This document shows, in pieces, positions 23,401-35,407 of a DNA stretch of 64,000 nucleotides. The stretch lies in contig JADWOT020000005.1 of NCBI GenBank assembly GCA_036345935.2, positions 7,001,960-7,065,959 on the forward strand, written 5' to 3'. The stretch is from Taenia hydatigena (Eukaryota; Platyhelminthes; Cestoda; Cyclophyllidea; Taeniidae). The number at the start of each line of letters is the position of its first letter. Within the stretch, counting starts at the first letter, position 1. The translations under genes and the position numbers were made by a program. Below the pieces are notes generated by a model. It ran no database searches. It was not told the DNA's origin and saw only the letters and a list, made by a program, of their open reading frames with translations.

Positions 23401-26400
23401 TCCATAAGTTCACCAGTAACGCAAACGTGGGTTGATCTATTGGCTTGAACAGTATTTGCAATAACTTAGGGTAACAAGGTCCATCAGAAAGAAGGAACCA
23501 AGTCTAATTTAAGAAAGTACTCATTATTCCACACCCACGAAGATATTTATTCCCACTGACCCACATTTATTAACACAATTTTTCCTATAATGTACACTCA
23601 AAGGTTTATTATTTGCAGACCTAATTAACTTGCCCATTAGCTAGAGCTTTCAAGCGATACATTTCGCGGCAAAACACATATCTCCGGTTAAATGGAATGT
23701 AATTTATGCATAATGTTACGAACTTATGCACTTGCTCGAGGGATTGAAGTTATTTTACCAGGTAAACAAGCCACTTGAGCATTGCAGAGATAAGTGAAAC
23801 TGAGATGCACAGGCGCTATCCATTTCCCCGCAAAACCACAAATCATGCACATGTGCACTGTGAGGCACACGACGTGAAACCACACACACACACACACACG
23901 CACGTACAAATGTACACCTCTCACTGAGAGGAAGGAGGCAAGCACCACCAGATGTGGTAAGTCCACCCCAGCAGTTGCTGGCTTTAAATCATGGTCTCGT
24001 ATTTTTCGACCTCCTCTATAAAACCCCAGACTGCGACCACACACGCGTCAAGTATGCATGCTTGCATTTCCCACGAATACCTAAACACCTTTTCGTGTCG
24101 TACACTTTTGCGGAATACGCGGTGCAATCGTCTGGTGTCCCTGTCTTCAGTAGCTCACCTAAGAGACGCAGTTGGACCGCTAAGGTGCATGAAAACGGCA
24201 TTCCATCGACCCCTATTCGTGTGCCGGCATTCTAGTCTGTCTGTCATATTAGCCCCTTCCTGGCACGTTATTTGCAGAAAAAAAATCGCAACTACAATCA
24301 ACTCCATCACAATGTGTTTTTTTCGTTTTTACTCATTTTTTTTTAAATAATAACGTTCCAGGATTATTAATTGTGAATGAAACACAGAGGAGTTTTGAAA
24401 ATTTCTCTTCATTGTATTACCGTCCAAAAGTGGAGTTATTGGTGATCAACGCTACCCTTCAACGTTCTTATAAATAGTAGCTTTGTGTGTAAAAAAACTT
24501 CCTTCAAACGTATTTCACTCACCGCGACTTTTCCTTTTAGTTGAACTCCCAAAAAACGCCACTATTCTATAAAAATGTTAAGAGTATAAATAACAACCAC
24601 GCCATTTAGCTAAACTTTACCAATCCGAACTAGCAAAGTAATGATGCACATTAGCCTAAGCTGCAGGGTGATATACACCAGAAAGGCTTGAGTGCTTCGT
24701 ATTAGCCCAATAAGAATCCACAATTCATGGTTAACGTTGAATTTGTTATCAGGATGGAGGGAAATGTTCAGAGTGTAGAATGATTTTGTGGCAAATAATT
24801 TAGGTCATTTTTAAGAGGACCAGAAAAAAAACAAGTACTAAATCTATTAAAAGTACTTTAAAGGATGAATAGTGATTTACTCGACCCTTCGAGCTGTGGG
24901 TTGCTCGCAGTTCACAGATTGCCATTTCCCAAAAATAATTGGAATATCATTTCTGTTCACGGCAAAGTGCGATCATTACAATAACACCGTTGATACATAA
25001 TAGCTGATACTCGCTCTGAAGCAGCAGCATTACTCTACGCAACTTAGTTTTAGCCTAAAACTTGTGATGCTTAACAAACGATATGCTTTTTACTATTAGC
25101 CTAAGTCGCCATCAGTAGGTCGTCTTTAATCATTCCTCAAAAGCCTATTGGAGACTCAAATTATCCCAAGATTTGCTTAAAAGTTCGGATATCAACTAGG
25201 ATATTTATAACTAATAAATCACCACTCGGAGACAATAAATTTTAACTCTTTGGCAGATTAAAAAAGCGAAATCAAATTACACATGACGTTAGGGTGTTTC
25301 AGTAGAGGATTGAGACGAATAAATCAACACGCCTGGCCAATGCATCCAACGCATCGTTGAGAGTCCAGGTTACGGTACCTTGGGTTATGATTAGGCCTCT
25401 CACTCACCCACGCCCAAGCACGGCCACAGGAGTGTCCACAAAAACAAAAATTAATCTCACCAATGCAGTTGCAGAAGTGTGGGTTGAGACTACTACGCCA
25501 AGTGCCTGATGTGGAGGAAGTGCTCCTGTCGAGGAGGCGGTCCGGCTAGACTAATTCTATTGTGCATCCAACCCGTGGTGGGTCCTCACGGTAAGCAAAT
25601 TAGATTTTATGAATTTCATCAGAACCGAATGCACAAAAATGCATTTTTCTCTCAACACAGACCTTTTTGCTAACAGGAATGTTACAGTACTTCCTAATCT
25701 ACCTGAAAGCTGTATTTGGTGCGCTTTTCCACATTTTCTTCATCAAACCGCACGTTTTTGTGTTTCGCCTGTTGTTGTTGTTTAAAGAGTGGTGGGGATA
25801 AAAGGCATCTAGAAAATATTTCTGCATTTCTTGGTCTTAATGGTTTCAACAACAACGTTTTCTCCATCAAGCAATTTTTTGATTTTGTCAACAAAATCGT
25901 ATTGTTGGACTGCAACATGCTGTATTTCACCTTTTGCTTGAACTTGCTTGCAAGAGTTAGACCCAATGAAACGAGGTGAATTTCTTCTGCAAATACTAGT
26001 TTTGGCCTAGATGCTTTGTAAACGGCTCGTATTTACAGACAGATTCTTCTTAATGAAGAAAATATATATATTTTTTCATGGTATAACGCCTTTTATGTAG
26101 ATGGGAAACTTTTATATACCTTTCAACTAACATCAATGTCTCCCAGTTCCAAAAGTTCATAAATATTGATGATTTCGGCTTAAAGCCATGGAGCAAATGT
26201 TGTGTTTTTGATGTTTTTCACTAGAAAGACGCCATTTTTTGTAGGTGCAGTTCCAATGTTTTACAAAAACTTTACCCCAGCGAATCCCGTAATGGTGCAC
26301 AGGCAAAACACAATTTTCTTAGGAGACATAGAAATTTCTACAAGTATTCCACGGAAAACTGGTTTAACACTGAAAGAATACGCATTGTTGTTTATCCACG

Positions 26401-29400
26401 GAAAAAACCGCAGGCCTTAATAAAGTGAGTCGCAAAAATTTCCCCACTTTCAGCACAATGTGCTTGACTCGAACTTGATATCATTTGAATGTACCTCTTA
26501 AATTCAAAAACCCTATGCGTCGGTTTTATTTTGCGCTTAGGGAAGAACAAAAACGGTCACCTACAGGTATTGCAGATTTCCGAATCCTTCAAATGCACCA
26601 TCTTCGATTTCAGAGATGTTGTTCTGAGAGAGGACTCTGAAATGCCAAAAAAGTGTGCGTTAAAATGAAAATGGAAGCTGTACTAAAGACCGTCCAATCA
26701 ATGTCGAAGTGAAAACGTAGCGGTTTTTTTTATCAGAATGACAGTATGTTGGGCTTTCAGTGTATCGAATCACGGTGCTGGTTGTGGATGCCGTAGATTC
26801 GCAAAACGTAAAAAATATGCATTTCAAGGTAGACGGGATGTGAAACTCGGGAAAAATCAACACCACCATACACAAGAATTGGGGAAAAAAGTTGACACTC
26901 GATGAGCTAAGTACCACAGAAATGTCCCATGAAATGCAAACGGGTGTTTTCAAAACAGGAGCGACTAGTGAAGGAAGTGTGACAATTGCACTTTTTTCGA
27001 GCAATGATAGATGTCCTGTGGTATTCAAATAAGGCAAACCTACAAAACAAAGGCAACACTTGTGCTCTTTCAAACGGCTAAACTCACATTTGTGACACTG
27101 CGGGTAGACGCTGAAAACTGCTCCTATCCAACCGAGGTAAGGATGCGCGAGATATGATTCTGAAGACAATACAGGTACGGTGTGGTAAGTGTTCACAATG
27201 GACAGATAAGATTAAACAAGAAAATTGCCTTTGGAATACCCTGGGATGTTAAACGCAGTCCAAAATGGGTATTCCATGGTCATCTGTATATTTTGCGGTA
27301 TATAAATGACCTGCCGTTATTGATAATGGCTAATTATATAAAAAAACGCTTTGATGCAGTGAAATAAAATTGTAAGGATTTGAGCCGGTTGTTTGGACAA
27401 TTCCACCCTACTTTTCCAGGCTAACACGCGGGTTGAAAGTTGTCTTGTGATAGTGCTTTCGGGTCAGCGACGAGTAGGTAAAACAAAAAGTCCTAAAGTG
27501 AATACAACAATACAATTCGTGGACTCTGTGACAAATTGCATTCATACGTTTGCAGACCAGCCGTCTGCTGGAGGCAATGTGTAGCACATATAGTTTGGAA
27601 CCCATTCTTTTTCTAATTCTTACATTGTGATACCAATTTCCAGCTCGTAAAGCATACTTAATACTCATCAATTCTTAAAATTTCCTACAAATCCCCAACA
27701 TACATCACTGAAAATACCATTAATTGGGAGCAATACAACCAGAAGTTAGATGTACACATTGAGCGAAATTTCATGCGCTGATTTGGCCCAAGAGACACGT
27801 CGAGAAGAAGTTTTCACTTTGTCAAAATGTAATATAAGGTTAACAAATTCTGACAAACAAGATTGGTCTCGAAACGCAATTTGATAGCTTCAAAATAACT
27901 TAATGAATCCTGCATATTCGGTCAACTGTTCGTGTCATGCATGAGAATTGAAGTGCTTTTTTAGTTATTCCAACCATTATCAGCATCACTCGTATTTTCA
28001 CTGCAGACTATGAAATCCACCCTAAGCACTCTAGGGTTTACAGATATAGAAAATTTGTATGATAATTAAAACGAACTGTTCGTGCTGTAACCGATTTAAA
28101 CCGTAAACGGTTTTGAGTGAATCTTACCAACCGACCTGATTTTGCAATAAAGTCAACTACTGTCAGCTATCTGCAAAAAACCTCAATTTTAAGAGGACAT
28201 CATCACATTCCAAAGTGCGAAAGCTAAAGAGTTTCAATGCAGTGGGCATAGAGCATGAAAGCGAGGGTGAAACGGACTCCCTTCCTATCGGGCCTACGAC
28301 AGCGCCTGCCCCAGGCGAAAACAGACACACGCACCTGTTGGACCACCCAGAAAAGCTATTAAAAAGGATTCACGAGTTAAGGTGAATCCGAGGTGGTTAT
28401 CAGCCTCAGGATTGCAACCATCTGGCTAATCTTTCATGCCTCCATATTTAGAGGGGAATGCAAGCAACTTTTACCCTAGAAAATAGTGTCGCCTTACTTC
28501 GCTCTAGTTATACCGACTTTACACATTTCAATCAAAGGAATTGGCTTCCGCTTACTAGAAATAAATGAATGCTGATGATGAAAGGGCATCGCAATTACCA
28601 AGCCACTATTAAACACTAACTTTAGTGCTCTCAAAAAGGTTGAATTCCTCGAAATCAACCAAATTCATGGTAGGTCATCATACACAGCTTAAAATTGCCC
28701 TCAAAAAAAAAGAAACTACAAAGTCTTTTGCCATAATTTTGACTTATGGTCAGGTGACCTGAATTTGAAATGTCGTACAAACTCAAAAGACTTCTGAGTA
28801 GAGTGTTTAAACATAACTACAGCTACGAAACATTAGATGTTGGAAATCTTCGCATAAAAACTAAATGGTGGTTCCGACATTCAGTAATTCAACAACTCTG
28901 AATTTCGGTTTGCTATGTACTATGGTCAACGTACGTACCATGCACAATGGGATACCTGGAAGCAATCCCGCAGAGGTTATGCTTGCCATGAGGTCGCATA
29001 TTTTGAGCTTCTTCCCATCACTGTGTCATTACTTGCGAGTTGGTGTTAGAGCAATTAAAAGTGACCACAACTTGACCGACCCTTGAACACATGAAATGAC
29101 TCAATAAATACGCACTTACTTCAAACGAATGCTACAGATTGCGGGCTCTCGATTCCCAGCACCACGTCTCGACGTCACAATGATTCACTCCTTTTAAAAC
29201 TTCTATAGCTGACTTGCAAACGAAAAGGCCAGTCATAGTTCCTTTTACCTGTATCAGTGTGCATAAGTCATATAAACTTATGCTATTTTCGGCAAAAAAC
29301 AAGTGTTTTAACTCTATTCAAGTACGACGATTCAAGAGCCTGTAATTGAAATAATGGAAAATGGTGACAAACAGCATACCTGTGTGAAGCATGAAAAGGA

Positions 29401-32400
29401 GCATAGTTTTATGCAAGAGGCATTTTCAACGAATAATATCGGTTTTTAAAGTCACACTGCACCTCAAAAATAGTGATCCAGTTTTTATTCTTCAACCGGT
29501 TAGTGGTTCTATTTAATCTGAATGGCCGTTTTAATCCTGGGCGGTACAAGAGGGAGTCAGTGCTGTCCACATTATCGATAGCACAGCAGTAAACAAAAGA
29601 AGGTTCATCAATAACAAATGTCAGTTTCGGCTTAATTGATCAGCAGAAATTATTCATACGCTGACAGGGTGGTCAATATGCGGACTTCTGACATTCTTAA
29701 TCCACTAAAAGTCGTTGCGAAAATGTCACTCAGGCACCACAGCATGTGCAATAAGGCGAAAGCGATGGGCTCCTACTCAAACAGCGTTCATTAATAGCTG
29801 CATTACTTGGGGTTCCTTTCCATTTAGCTAGCATAGGATAGCACCTGCAATGAAATGTCTAAAATACTCTGTTAGAAAATTGTCAAGGCGGAGGCATAGC
29901 TGACCACTTGTGAAGTTAATCAGGGATTCACTGGGATTGTTTTGGAAGTACCTCAATGGTATGACTTGCAGTGATAAAAATGACCCACCAAATTACGTGA
30001 ACTTGAGAACCATTCCGCAAACTCTTGGAGTCCGGCACCCATTTTATAGCACTCAAGCCAAATTTAGACGTTGAAGGATTGCACCCGTTTCCAAGGACAG
30101 ACTCTTCGTGCCTCGTTCGAATGATCATCCCCGACATCATTATCATCAGTCGACACGTACCAGTATCACCCAGCATACCTTTTTACTGAGTCCGAATCAA
30201 AGTGGAGGAGCATTTGCCGTATTCTGCAGACCGCTAAGATAGCCTTTTATTCATTATCAACATTATTCCCAGTACCTTTACACCCAAAACAGACACCGTT
30301 TGTGCTAAAAGCATCTGCATATTAAAATATTAATCGATGGTCTATAATATAAAGGTTAGTTGACTGATTTAACGAAACGCGATTCTTGTCTCACTTGAAT
30401 GGATTTCCGCCTGACCATATGAAGTTCAAGAACAGTTTTGAAATGGTGATTTCTCAATTTACAATTTTAATTCACCGAAGGATATTTTTGTAGAACAGAG
30501 TCAAGGGCATCTCACCATTAACCCCAGTAGTTGCGGTCAAATGAAAACGATTTCCACCTCCATGTGGGGAGGTCCTCGTTAGGGAGAGAGCAACATGGTC
30601 TGCAGGGAGGTCTTAGAAACACGCATGGGCTGAAATGCGCAAAATGCAATAAAACTGACCCACATGACCGCACATGACCCAGCCCCTATCGCTCCCTTCA
30701 GCATCACGTAAAGGCACACTTTCCTGAGATGCTGCAATTTTGTACAGGCAATAGTTATTACGGCTGTGGAAGGGAGGCTAAGCTCATCCTAAAAAATCCA
30801 ACTGCCTGATGATGCCAATGCTCCCAAGGTCACGTGACTCACCGCAAGTTCCAGTCAGCCCCAGTGTGAGGGTCGTCGACTCAAAGCATTTCATGGAAAA
30901 GTAGACAGTAAAAGAATTGTGCTTTCAGATGATTTAAGCCCCGTCCTCCTCCTCTCCGACCATTTTCATGAGCTGTCTATTTGTTTAGGCAATTCACAGG
31001 TCGGTCAGTTCAGCAGGTGTTGATTGACAGCTATGCCTGAGCTTCCAGAAGTGCAATCTGCGCCGATGCAGCTCCTCAAGTGGTCGGCATAGTGAGTGGC
31101 ACACTCGCGTTTCGAGTTACAATGCGCGTAGAAGCACCAATGAGAGCTGTAGGTCTCAATTCGACTCCTTTTTCAAGATGGTCAGAATGCAAAACTCCAT
31201 TTCGACTTGCGGTGATTTATGTGGTGATGAAAGCTGTTTTTGTTAACCAGGCAATTTGCTTCGAACAGGCTTATTCCAAATTTGCATCTCAAGCGATGGG
31301 TTCGATTAGTAACTGAATTATGTCAACCAATGAGGAACTGAACGAGGTGAGATGCAGACTTCAGGTAACTAGATTAGCTAAGGCAGCGGCACATCACCGA
31401 AATCCAAATCCTGCATCACCAAAACACAGCAGAAAAACAAGCTAAAGGCCAATTAGAGGGCTGAGTAGGAAACGAAATTAGCGGAGTCGAAACCATGTTC
31501 GCATAGAGTTCACTCAAAATATGCTATCAAAGGAAAATTTGTTAGTCAGCTAGGAGCCTAATTAGAACATTTGGAAGTATATCAGAATGTAGTTTTAAAT
31601 CATACTATGGAAACCGATGTTAGGGCTGGTGAGTCAGCATTATTACAAAAGGAAACGGAATATTCTCACCACAGCCATACGGAAAAGTTAAAGAACACCT
31701 TAATAACTAAGTTTACGAAAGCACTACTGTAACATACAATGAGTGCTAACGCCCACTGGGACAGAACTGGCCTTTTGACTCCACGTTATGCAGATTAGTA
31801 AACTGGCGCTTGGTAAGTATGTAAATTGCATCGTGCCTAAAGGCAAGAGAGTACTAGACCCATCCAAGCATTTTTATAAGACGTTTATTATTAATATTAC
31901 AAATCGTCACACCTTGTCGTTTAAATGGCTTATAATTAATGACTCTCGTCCATGCAAATGTAATCCGCAAGGACAATATTTTCTGCAATGTGCTGTGATT
32001 TATAAGCCGAAATGGCATGACCACCCACGTCGTTTGGCGGCGCGAAAATGAAGGAATCGTCCCGGCTTTTCACGGTCAAATTTCTTATTCCCTGATTTGA
32101 CATGCTTCCGGTGGTATTTTCGGGGCACCTAAAGCTACTTGAGGGCGAACTTTTCCTAGCGATAAATGCGAGCCCAAGTGAGAGAACACAACTGCACTGG
32201 CCATTTTGCCACTATCGTTTACCAGATGCAGTATGCCAAGGGCTCTCGGATGGAAAGTGCTTCTAGTATTGACAAGCAGGACAAGGACTTCAGGCTAAAC
32301 AGTAGAAACGAATACTACGGGAATTACGACATTCCCACTGCAGAAACAGCCTACTTTCCGATGCATTGCTTAATTTAATAGCATTATTAGCTAAAACCTG

Positions 32401-33101
32401 CCACTTTACAGTAATTTTCACGTTGGTTTGCCGATGAAACTCATGAGAATGGTTGTTCGCCGTGACTTCACGTACACAGGAGGCTGAAAAGTTGTTTATA
32501 GGCTGTAGATTATTGCATCTAGCGTCAACTTCAAAAGGTTTTATGAATTCGCTGGCATTGTTTAAGTGATTTATTAGTTGAAGTAGTTCCTTGCATGAGG
32601 AAATAGAGGCAAAGCTTAGTACATGTGGAGGGCTTCGATATTTCCGATAGATTTCCATTTCTGGTAAGTACAAACACACGTGCCCTATCTAGTTTGCAAA
32701 TTTAGCGTTAAAACTAGGAAAAGGATATTACTTGCACGAATTAGCCGCCTTTCTCATGAGACACTGACACTAATGCATGTTAAAAATGCAATTTACATTC
32801 TTTCCGTGTCGAGTGGAAGATTTCTAGGAAGATCCTTTAGGTTCTCGCTGGAACATGTGACGGTCCTCGCGAAACAACGACATTCCATTGGACAGACGGA
32901 GATCGCAAGTCCTCCTCCTTCTGAAGGAGATTGAAATCCAGCGAAATTTGACTCTCGCCGCTGTTTCATTGACTGTGGACGATAGGGATACCAACTCCGT
33001 AGAGGCTCGTTCGCGCAGATGAGCTCACCAGCAACAAACAGAAGGGACAAAAGAAGGGAGGGGAGCATAGTGCCAATTGATTTGACTTGTTGCAAGTTCA
33101 A
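6597..33101 (-). CDS. slit: Slit-type secreted axon-guidance ligand (complete, 30 exons)
   Basis: Slit is a secreted matrix protein that signals through Robo receptors, mainly via its second LRR block. Minus-strand exons, 5' to 3': 33101-32797, 26636-26565, 23062-22991, 22238-22167, 21281-21106, 20733-20571, 19760-19689, 18945-18874, 18801-18730, 17590-17519, 16502-16345, 13330-13057, 12982-12911, 12870-12799, 12762-12694, 12192-11966, 11743-11626, 11590-11519, 11447-11376, 11305-11234, 10957-10886, 10813-10433, 10134-9995, 9620-9527, 9489-9350, 9147-9001, 8489-8203, 8121-7884, 7733-7368 and 7078-6597. They total 4701 nt (1566 aa plus stop) with every junction in phase, close to vertebrate Slits (about 1500 aa). 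Domain order is signal peptide, four LRR blocks, six EGFs, LamG, EGF and cystine knot, which is diagnostic of Slit. Start is the ATG at 33101; a second in-frame Met at 33068 lies nearer the hydrophobic core. Oddities are few LRRs per block, a polybasic insertion in the cystine knot and a TRIM element in an intron. A missed 72-nt LRR exon in the first introns cannot be excluded. Confidence 0.95.
6774..6974 (-). other. in-frame insertion (67 codons) inside the Slit cystine knot
   Basis: Between the SGSC and ETCC motifs of the terminal domain lie residues that start RDAAGTSL, continue with a polybasic run ([16 protein letters not shown], 6879-6926) and end in a Ser/Pro-rich stretch. The length is a multiple of three and open. 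It could be a genuine loop or an in-frame intron read as exon; the sequence has GT and AG dinucleotides that do not decide it. Confidence 0.6.
9001..10134 (-). other. slit: slit EGF repeats 3-6
   Basis: Four exons (10134-9995, 9620-9527, 9489-9350, 9147-9001) carry EGF cores [27 protein letters not shown] and NRCLNGATC, each followed by a C-x-C-x8-C ending. Exons split the EGFs in phase 1 or 2, as is common for EGF-encoding exons. Known Slits are cleaved between EGF5 and EGF6. EGF6 here has a longer N-terminal segment (about 16 residues between its first cysteine and the next). Confidence 0.88.
10433..11743 (-). other. slit: slit LRR block 4 and EGF repeats 1-2
   Basis: The N-cap exon 11743-11626 ([14 protein letters not shown]) is followed by LRR exons starting 11590, 11447, 11305 and 10957, all exactly 72 nt and phase 2. 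Exon 10813-10433 fuses the C-cap ([15 protein letters not shown]) to EGF1 (NPCLNGGGC) and most of EGF2 (KPCKNGGTC). Block 4 mediates dimerisation in known Slits. Confidence 0.88.
11966..13330 (-). other. slit: slit LRR block 3, with atypical C-cap
   Basis: The N-cap exon 13330-13057 (CPKACTC) has an inserted stretch before its distal VICTNADL segment. LRR exons follow at 12982-12911, 12870-12799 and 12762-12694; the last is 69 nt, not 72. The C-cap exon 12192-11966 reads [12 protein letters not shown], so the usual CDC pair is CG and one cap cysteine is missing. Confidence 0.83.
13906..13930 (+). other. G-quadruplex-like G-run cluster
   Basis: Four runs of three to six G separated by 1-3 bases sit on the plus strand, which is the template strand of slit. 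The pattern meets the usual G3+N1-7 rule. It lies in an otherwise AT-rich intron beside a CpG-rich patch. Confidence 0.45.
15001..15966 (+). mobile_element. TRIM-like LTR retrotransposon, copy 1 (in slit intron)
   Basis: Two related direct repeats, 15001-15172 and 15796-15966, share a TG..CTTTG-like start, the block around CAATACATATTCCG and a GCATTATGCC/GTATTATGCC block near the end. The first is followed at once by TGGTAAAGG (from 15174), a plausible primer-binding site for a tRNA ending in CCA. The second is preceded directly by the purine tract AAAAGGAGGGGAGGG (15780-15794). Flanks TTGGC and ATGGC agree at four of five positions, like a decayed 5-bp target duplication. The internal part (about 620 bp) has no reverse transcriptase, integrase or gag frame, so the element is non-autonomous. 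It lies antisense to slit. Confidence 0.7.
16345..20733 (-). other. slit: slit LRR block 2 (expected Robo-binding block)
   Basis: The N-cap exon 20733-20571 ([15 protein letters not shown]) is followed by four single-repeat 72-nt exons starting at 19760, 18945, 18801 and 17590. The C-cap exon 16502-16345 carries [16 protein letters not shown]. In characterised Slits the concave face of this block binds Robo Ig1; assignment of that role here is by homology and position only. Confidence 0.88.
19266..19440 (+). repeat. solo LTR fragment of the same TRIM-like family
   Basis: The sequence shares GGTCAGGGACACAGAGGTGG, CTAGCC.CATGGGCTGGCCT and the ATTCTGCCCTGGTATTTTGCC block with the copies at 47-50 kb, in plus orientation. 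It lies in a slit intron. The 3' end diverges after TTTTGCCTT, and no target duplication is visible, so it is probably truncated. Confidence 0.65.
21106..26636 (-). other. slit: slit LRR block 1: three repeats plus C-cap
   Basis: Three 72-nt phase-2 exons each encode one 24-residue [16 protein letters not shown] (26636-26565), [13 protein letters not shown] (23062-22991) and [13 protein letters not shown] (22238-22167). The C-cap exon 21281-21106 follows, with [11 protein letters not shown]. Vertebrate Slits carry more full repeats here. Either this lineage lost repeats or one or more 72-nt exons in introns 1 or 2 (6.2 and 3.5 kb) escaped me. Confidence 0.85.
23881..23899. repeat. (CA)n microsatellite
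   Basis: A run of about nine CA units in slit intron 2, followed by CG-containing decay of the repeat. Confidence 0.85.
28366..28389. repeat. short inverted repeat (8-bp stem)
   Basis: GGATTCAC and GTGAATCC flank an 8-nt spacer inside a locally GC-rich patch of slit intron 1. This may be a chance hairpin or part of an unrecognised repeat. Confidence 0.35.
32797..33101 (-). other. slit: slit exon 1: signal peptide and first LRR N-cap
   Basis: Residues 13-30 ([19 protein letters not shown] region) form a typical secretory signal. A basic linker follows, then the N-cap cysteines CPMECRC (70-76) with VTC and the closing [11 protein letters not shown]. The exon ends in phase 2 at AGAAT before GTAAAT. 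Joined to 26636 it reads [15 protein letters not shown], which continues the LRR register exactly. Confidence 0.9.
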
Positions 33102-35407
33102 TTTGATGTTTCTGCTAACGGTCTACCGAATCCCCTTTCAAATGGGTAAGCCCCGAGGTCTCATGATAAGCTGATCGTGGTTTAGAGTCCGTAACTTTGT
33201 GTATGTGTAAACGTGCTTGAATAGACGAGCCTTGTGTCTGCAACACGGGTGGTAAAGTGACGCCGGCGACAGGCGGTGGAACCGTATTAGTGCGTCGTGC
33301 GCGCAAATGCACGGCTGTGTATTCGCGCTCCTGTCCGAGTCTCGCATTGGCTGAAGGTGAAGCTAACCATGTGGTGATTGGCTCCGCTGTCTGCCATTTC
33401 AAGCCTGAGTGCGTCGAGAAAAAATGCACTACTCGCTTGCGTGGCCCCTTATACCCAACAAACCATCCAGACCCCCCATGCCGTCTACCTTACCGTATCA
33501 AGAGACCTGTAGGAATAGACTCGGAGGGAGGCAAATCCAGGATTCCTTAGGCCCGAGCCACTCAAAGCGTTGTACACGTCAATGTCATTCTACTTCCTTG
33601 TAGTGATTGTAACGCGGTGGAGAGAAATCACAATCTGGTTGCAAGCCCCTTGAACCTCTGTACATGCAGCGGTAGCCTTAGGAATGAAGGATCAAAGGTT
33701 TTGGAATGAAACGTCGGCGTTTATTCACTTTGGTCCGTGGGTTAAATCAGAATTTGTTGGCTCAAGAACTCTCATCCTAAAATTGAGCTTTAAAACGTCG
33801 GCATACTTTGGCCGCTACAAAGCGATTTTAGAACACCACAGAAGGCTACGCACACATGTGATTGAATCAAGAATTCTAATTTATTCTATCTGTTGTACAA
33901 ATTTTAACAAATCTCAACACCAAACCCTGATTAATTTAACAAATTAATTTTACTACGAGCAATCAAGGAATAATTAGTCAGGCTCATTCCCACACTTTGA
34001 TATTGGAAGAAAGTAGCATAAATTCCAATTTCAAGTGCCAGACTTAAAGTCTGGTAAACCCAAAAGGTAAACTTATGCTCAAGTATTTTAAGGTGTAGGC
34101 ATTGACATTGTAGCCAGAAAAATATTAGTTAGATAACTGTAAAGCACGTTTTGGACGGCAGACAAACAGAAACAGAAAGCACTCCCACACTGACTTGTAC
34201 TAGCTCCAGCTCATGTGTCGATGAGACACAAGTAGATGTCCAAAATGGTTTTTGATGCAGAGTTCAGCTGGCTACTTCATGTTCTTCGATATTTGCTCAC
34301 TGTCCTCTTTTTAAACCTATTAGACCCAGTGAAGAAAACCGTTACTTCAAAAACGGTACAGTGCACCAGAGATAAATGATTTTCTAATAAAAAGCCGTTT
34401 GTTTAAAAATGTTCTGCTGGCATGAAATTCCTCAACAAAGCAGTTATTAAAAACTAGCAAACAATGCTAGAATGGAGGAATGTGAAACGGCACAAAACAA
34501 TTTACATACAGAACTCGAGGAATTTCAGCAGCTTGGAGTGCCCCGGTTTTGCTTGCTGATGCAGTATGGAAAAGGCATTTGCAACTAGTTTATTATCCTT
34601 GAATCCTGGACCATAGAGTAAAACTTGGATGAGGACAATTAAATTTAAAATGAGGTTTTTACTTATTAATACCACTAGGAAGTTTTGTATTTGTATTAAG
34701 GGTCCCGGAAACTCAATGCGTCTGGATGCAAAACCTGAGCAATTTCTCGAGATCCAGTTGCGCTCCCTCTGGATTGCAACTTGTCAGTTATCACTAATAA
34801 GCACCCAAACTACAAATTTTAGATGGGCGATTAAGGCTCAGGAACCTTCGGTTATATGTACCGTTATGGTACAAGCATCTCGGAACTACTTTCAAACGAG
34901 CTTCAAGCCAAAGTGGCATTTTCAACAAGTCTAGTCTCGCTAAAGGCAAAAGCAATCCGTTATCGGAATAACCACAAATACGAAGAGCTAGAGTCAGTCA
35001 TAGCTGACAAGGCTAAAAAAATACCCCAATTGGTGTAGTGATGAAAAGTAGCATTAATACACCTCGCATTGAGACTAAGTGAAGTCCACCCATACTCGAT
35101 ACTAATCGACGAACCCTAGTATTGCTACTTATTACGTTTAAGTAGCGTGCAAAACTATGATGAAAACGAGGTAAAACATAGGCTTAAACGCATTTACTAC
35201 TGACATAAAACTTCAGTCGTAAAAATATCAAAGCAGCTTTTTGCAAACTCAATCAGGTTTCCGCAACCTTTGTCATGCGTTCAACAAACTCGCTCAAATC
35301 CACGAGCAAATCTGACCACCTCTCGTGAACCACGAATCTGTAACAAACAAAATCGTCCAATGTGTCACGAAGGGAGTTTTGTTTGGAAACCATTTAAGGC
35401 AAGAGAT
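33102..35407. other. intergenic region upstream of slit: probable promoter and 5' UTR
   Basis: The 2.3 kb between the slit start codon and the BRIP1 stop has a CpG-rich part at about 33160-33560, beside the slit ATG. This suggests promoter and leader sequence. No TATA box can be assigned with confidence. The rest is AT-rich with no codable frame. Confidence 0.4.

Larger units (their letters stand above)
23063..32796. other. slit introns 1 and 2 (6.2 kb and 3.5 kb), no further exon found
   Basis: Apart from the LRR exon at 26636-26565, I scanned this stretch for 72-nt LRR-type exons on the minus strand and found none that fit. It contains the CA repeat, a short perfect hairpin at 28366-28389 and otherwise AT-rich DNA. 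Long first introns in developmental genes often hold enhancers, but nothing here identifies one. Confidence 0.45.

Noticed and set aside
24000..24350. Overlapping plus-strand frames with CpG-containing sequence in slit intron 2
   Set aside because: Frames overlap each other in two registers without splice sites or domains, next to a CA repeat; treated as non-coding.
26660..27196. Minus-strand open frame of 178 codons in slit intron 1
   Set aside because: No splice context joins it to slit, the composition is erratic, and the true LRR exon (26636-26565) begins just after it. It is probably a chance frame.
28630..28680. LRR-like text on the plus strand ([14 protein letters not shown])
   Set aside because: Wrong strand for slit, no splice sites and no neighbouring repeats; short chance similarity.
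29900..29960. LRR-like text [10 protein letters not shown] on the minus strand in slit intron 1
   Set aside because: It starts like an LRR but loses the leucine spacing after ten residues and has no 72-nt exon with a donor in phase.
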